Part shown: positions 7,663 to 9,779 of the stretch, in pieces
Position numbering within the stretch: the first letter of the stretch is position 1
Layout of the letters: the number at the start of each line of letters is the position of its first letter
Notes under the pieces: model-generated
Database searches by the model: none
Told to the model about the DNA's origin: nothing
The model's input: the letters and a program-made list of their open reading frames with translations, nothing else
Source of the DNA: Chloroflexota bacterium
Lineage (GTDB): Bacteria > Chloroflexota > Anaerolineae > Anaerolineales > UBA11579
NCBI GenBank assembly: GCA_003250455.1
Contig: QKGK01000051.1
Coordinates: 1-9,779 of the forward strand
Length of the DNA: 9,779 bases
Direction: 5' to 3'
Position numbers and translations under genes: made by a program

Positions 7663-7700
7663 ATTAGTATAGCGTGAGAAAATTAAGCTTAGATTAAAAG
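7663..7700 (-). promoter_or_regulatory. Promoter-like box upstream of permease copy B, shared with copy A
   Basis: The ungapped counterpart of the box at 4340-4377 (29 of 38 bases identical). On the minus strand TATACT (7666-7671) lies 56 bases before the TTG start, nearly the same distance as in copy A. The TTAAT-N6-TTAAT arrangement is preserved while bases between the elements differ, which argues for selection on the elements. A regulator cannot be named from the sequence. Confidence 0.5.
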
Positions 7701-8006
7701 CATAGCAAAAATAATACTACCTTGGAACTATATTTGACAGCCTTGCCCCTCTCTGAAGGCTTCCTCATTTGAGATTAACTTCTCAAGGTCAATTTTCCTG
7801 CAAAGGGTATGGAACTGCGCGAAGGCGAAAAGATACTCAATGGAAGGCCAGAGTGGATTTTGAATCCAACTTTCTGGGGTGAAGAAGACATCCAAAGATT
7901 TGCTGATTGTTGTATTAGCCAAATGTCTAATAGTTTCTGTCGGGAAAGGTGATAGTATTAGTGGAAGAACCAAATGATTAAATTTTATCTACCGGAGGAT
8001 TTACCG
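7701..8006. other. Gap between divergent genes; one doubtful open frame, no clear gene
   Basis: Between the copy B promoter box and the peptidase gene I see no convincing gene. The left part (7681-7740) is very AT-rich. An 81-codon minus-strand frame (7728-7973) reads like protein in its second half (SIEYLFAFAQFHTLCRKIDL), but its only start is a TTG with no ribosome binding site, and I recognise no family. A 47-codon plus-strand frame from ATG 7809 overlaps it and is no better supported. Two short hairpins (AGCCTT/AAGGCT at 7739-7761 and TTGAGA/TCTCAA at 7769-7786) lack T-rich tails. The peptidase promoter should lie in the right part, but I find no good -35/-10 pair. Confidence 0.4.
7994..7998 (+). 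promoter_or_regulatory. Ribosome binding site of the oligoendopeptidase gene
   Basis: GGAGG eight bases before ATG 8007. No earlier in-frame start with a better site is seen, so this fixes the N-terminus. Confidence 0.75.
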
Positions 8007-9779
8007 ATGACCGAAAATCTAAAACGAGCGGGCTTCCCGCCCGAAAGCAAGTGGAAACCCGAAAAGGTCTACCCCACGTGGAAAGATTTTGAAGCAGACT
8101 TTGAAGCCGCCAAGGCCGATCTGCCCAAACTGGCCGCATTCAAAGGGCGGCTGAAAGAAGGTCCCGGCGTGGTGGCAGACTTTTATGAAGAACTCGAACG
8201 CCAGCTCCCCCGCGGCGTAAAAATGGCCATGTTTGCCCAATTTGCCATGGCTGTGGACAATGCGGACCAGGAGCCCAAAGCCTATGTCGGGCAGATCATG
8301 GGACTGATGGCCCAATTTTCGGCCATGACGGCTTTTTCGGACCCCGAACTGCTGGAGGTTGGCGAAAAGCTGCTGGACTGGACTAAGGAAGAACCCCGAT
8401 TAGCCATCTATGAACACTATTTTGATGACCTGCTCAAACAGAAAGAACACACGCGTTCCGCCGAGGTAGAAGAGATCCTTGGGATGGTAAGCGAGCCGTT
8501 CGGGCAGCTGCGCCGCACCGCCTCCGAGCTGGCGGAAGCGGACATCAAATTTGAGCCCGCCGCCGACGCAGAAGGGAAGTCCTTCCCGGTCACGCAGGGT
8601 CTGATCATGAAGAATGCCACCAGCCCCGACCGGATGGTGCGCCGTGCTGCCTGGGAAAGCTTCTCGGATGGTTATCTGAACCACATCAACACCTTCGCCA
8701 GCAACTATATTGCGCATGTCAAAGCGCAGGTATTCAACGTGCGGGTGCGCGGCTACGAATCGGTGCTGGAATCCCGCCTGAAGCCGTACAGCGTACCGCT
8801 GGAAGTCTTCCACAACCTGCTGGACACCTTCCGCAGCAACCTTCCCACCTGGCACAAATATTGGGATGTGAAACGCAAAGCCCTGGGGTACGATGAAATC
8901 CATCCCTATGACATCTGGGCGCCGCTGGGTAAAAGCCAGCCCAAAATGAGCTTTGCCGAAGCCGTGGAAATGGTGATGGAAGGGAACGCCCAACTGGGCG
9001 AAGAATACGCTGCCGCACTGCACAAAGGCTGCCTGGAAGAAAACTGGGTGGACTGGGCGCCCAACGATACCAAAAGCCAGGGCGCATTCTCCATGCCCGG
9101 CAAGGAAAACCTGCCCCCGCTGATCAAGATGAGCTTTACGGACGACGTGCCGGGGATGAGCACCCTCTCCCATGAGCTGGGGCACTCGATGCATGCCTAC
9201 TTCACCAACAAGCACCAGCCGGAGATTTACACCGGGTTCGGACTTTCAATGACCGTGGCTGAGACGGCCTCAAACCTGAACCAGGCAATGACGCGCGCCT
9301 ACCTGCGGGAAAGCAAGGCAGACGATGCCGAGTTCCAGTTGGCGCTGCTGGAAGAAGCGATGTCCAACTACCACCGCTACCTGTTCCAGATGCTCAACCT
9401 GGCGAGCTTTGAGCTGGAAGTGTATACACGTGCCGAACAGGGCAAACCGCTTTCTGCCAAGATCCTCCAGGATATTATGATCGAGATTTATGCCGCCGGC
9501 TACGGCGACACGTTGACCGACGACCCTGCACGCACCGGCACCACCTGGGCGCAGTTCTCCCACCTGTATACGCCGTTCTACACCTTCCAGTATGCAGTGG
9601 GGATCAGCGCGGCGGATGCACTGACCGCCAAGATCCGGGCAGGAGAACCCAACGCCGCCGGGAACTACCTCAAGTTCATCAGCTCGGGCAGTTCGCTGTA
9701 CACCATGGACCTGTTCGACCTGGCCGGGGTGGACATGCGCTCCCCGGAACCAGTGAAAGCCGCTTTTGGCGTGCTGGAC
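8007..9779 (+). CDS. pepF: M3-family oligoendopeptidase F (3' end cut by window edge)
   Basis: A cytoplasmic zinc metallopeptidase that cleaves short peptides. The 591 visible residues run open to the last base; family members are about 600 residues, so only a few should be missing. The zinc site is complete: H389-E-L-G-H393 (HELGHSMH) supplies two histidines and the catalytic glutamate, and E419 in TVAETAS is the third ligand, at the spacing expected for M3. The late segment HLYTPFYTFQYAVG (from residue 519) matches the conserved tyrosine-rich substrate-binding region of PepF-type enzymes. The N-terminal part starts with a WKPEKVYPTW segment, as in other PepF proteins, with no signal peptide. 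The gene is divergent from permease copy B. Recycling of imported peptides would fit the neighbourhood, but that is inference. Naming as PepF rather than another M3 clan member is from the overall pattern. Confidence 0.9.
   Translation, partial: MTENLKRAGFPPESKWKPEKVYPTWKDFEADFEAAKADLPKLAAFKGRLKEGPGVVADFYEELERQLPRGVKMAMFAQFAMAVDNADQEPKAYVGQIMGLMAQFSAMTAFSDPELLEVGEKLLDWTKEEPRLAIYEHYFDDLLKQKEHTRSAEVEEILGMVSEPFGQLRRTASELAEADIKFEPAADAEGKSFPVTQGLIMKNATSPDRMVRRAAWESFSDGYLNHINTFASNYIAHVKAQVFNVRVRGYESVLESRLKPYSVPLEVFHNLLDTFRSNLPTWHKYWDVKRKALGYDEIHPYDIWAPLGKSQPKMSFAEAVEMVMEGNAQLGEEYAAALHKGCLEENWVDWAPNDTKSQGAFSMPGKENLPPLIKMSFTDDVPGMSTLSHELGHSMHAYFTNKHQPEIYTGFGLSMTVAETASNLNQAMTRAYLRESKADDAEFQLALLEEAMSNYHRYLFQMLNLASFELEVYTRAEQGKPLSAKILQDIMIEIYAAGYGDTLTDDPARTGTTWAQFSHLYTPFYTFQYAVGISAADALTAKIRAGEPNAAGNYLKFISSGSSLYTMDLFDLAGVDMRSPEPVKAAFGVLD

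Larger units (their letters stand above)
1110..7700 (-). repeat. Gene-scale tandem duplication (two permease genes with their promoters)
   Basis: Copy A (1110-4377) and copy B (4430-7700) are co-directional and similar over the coding region and the promoter box. The leaders and the spacer (4378-4429) show no obvious similarity. DNA identity is patchy, with exact runs of up to about 29 bp (for example around 1471-1499 and 4790-4818) broken mostly at third codon positions, so the duplication is old rather than recent. Confidence 0.85.

Noticed and set aside
7734..7739. A perfect TTGACA on the plus strand
   Set aside because: No -10-like hexamer follows at 16-18 bp, and it is nearly 270 bp from the peptidase start.
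7739..7786. Two short hairpins as a terminator pair
   Set aside because: Stems are only 6 bp, and neither strand shows a T tract after them.
8400..9215. A 271-codon open frame on the minus strand
   Set aside because: It lies wholly antisense to the peptidase gene, which carries the zinc site and full family similarity; its composition (rich in G, F, H, V) is that of a shadow frame.

Overview
The window looks like a stretch of chromosome from a bacterium of the Chloroflexota, probably Anaerolineae. That assignment is inference. It rests mainly on the helical ectodomain in the middle of both large permeases, whose pattern (a membrane segment, then Y-x-D-x-x-P, then DYIQMVVDSF...A-R-L-R-L-E-x-x-G) I recognise from many membrane proteins of that phylum. 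Base composition is moderate and typical of chromosomal DNA. I see no insertion sequence, tRNA, rRNA, CRISPR array or phage gene.

Layout, left to right. (1) 2-460, plus: the 3' end of a DUF116 gene with eight cysteines, cut by the window edge. (2) 461-491: a hairpin with a T-rich tail on the minus strand, probably the terminator of the next gene. (3) 524-1036, minus: a 170-residue DinB-like protein with the usual three histidines, a strong ribosome binding site and a plausible promoter of its own. (4) 1110-4283 and 4430-7609, both minus: two very large (about 1058-residue) paralogous peptide/nickel-type ABC permeases in tandem. Each fuses a DppB-like and a DppC-like half and carries two extra extracytoplasmic domains. 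(5) 7701-8006: a mostly non-coding gap with one doubtful open frame. (6) 8007 to the end, plus: an M3-family oligoendopeptidase F missing only its extreme C-terminus.

The permease pair is the main point of interest. Each copy has both transmembrane halves of a peptide importer in one chain, joined by a linker that crosses the membrane twice and shows a roughly 100-residue helical domain outside. The DppC half also carries about 200 residues of beta-rich extracytoplasmic sequence inserted just before the GTD motif. The two copies share a TTG start and a 38-bp upstream box (29 of 38 bases identical without gaps) with a -10-like TATACT and two TTAAT repeats 11 bp apart, which suggests shared control. 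No ATPase or substrate-binding protein lies in the window, so their partners must be encoded elsewhere.

A functional link between the permeases and the neighbouring peptidase (peptide uptake, then cytoplasmic cleavage) is attractive but is inference from position alone; the two are divergently transcribed.
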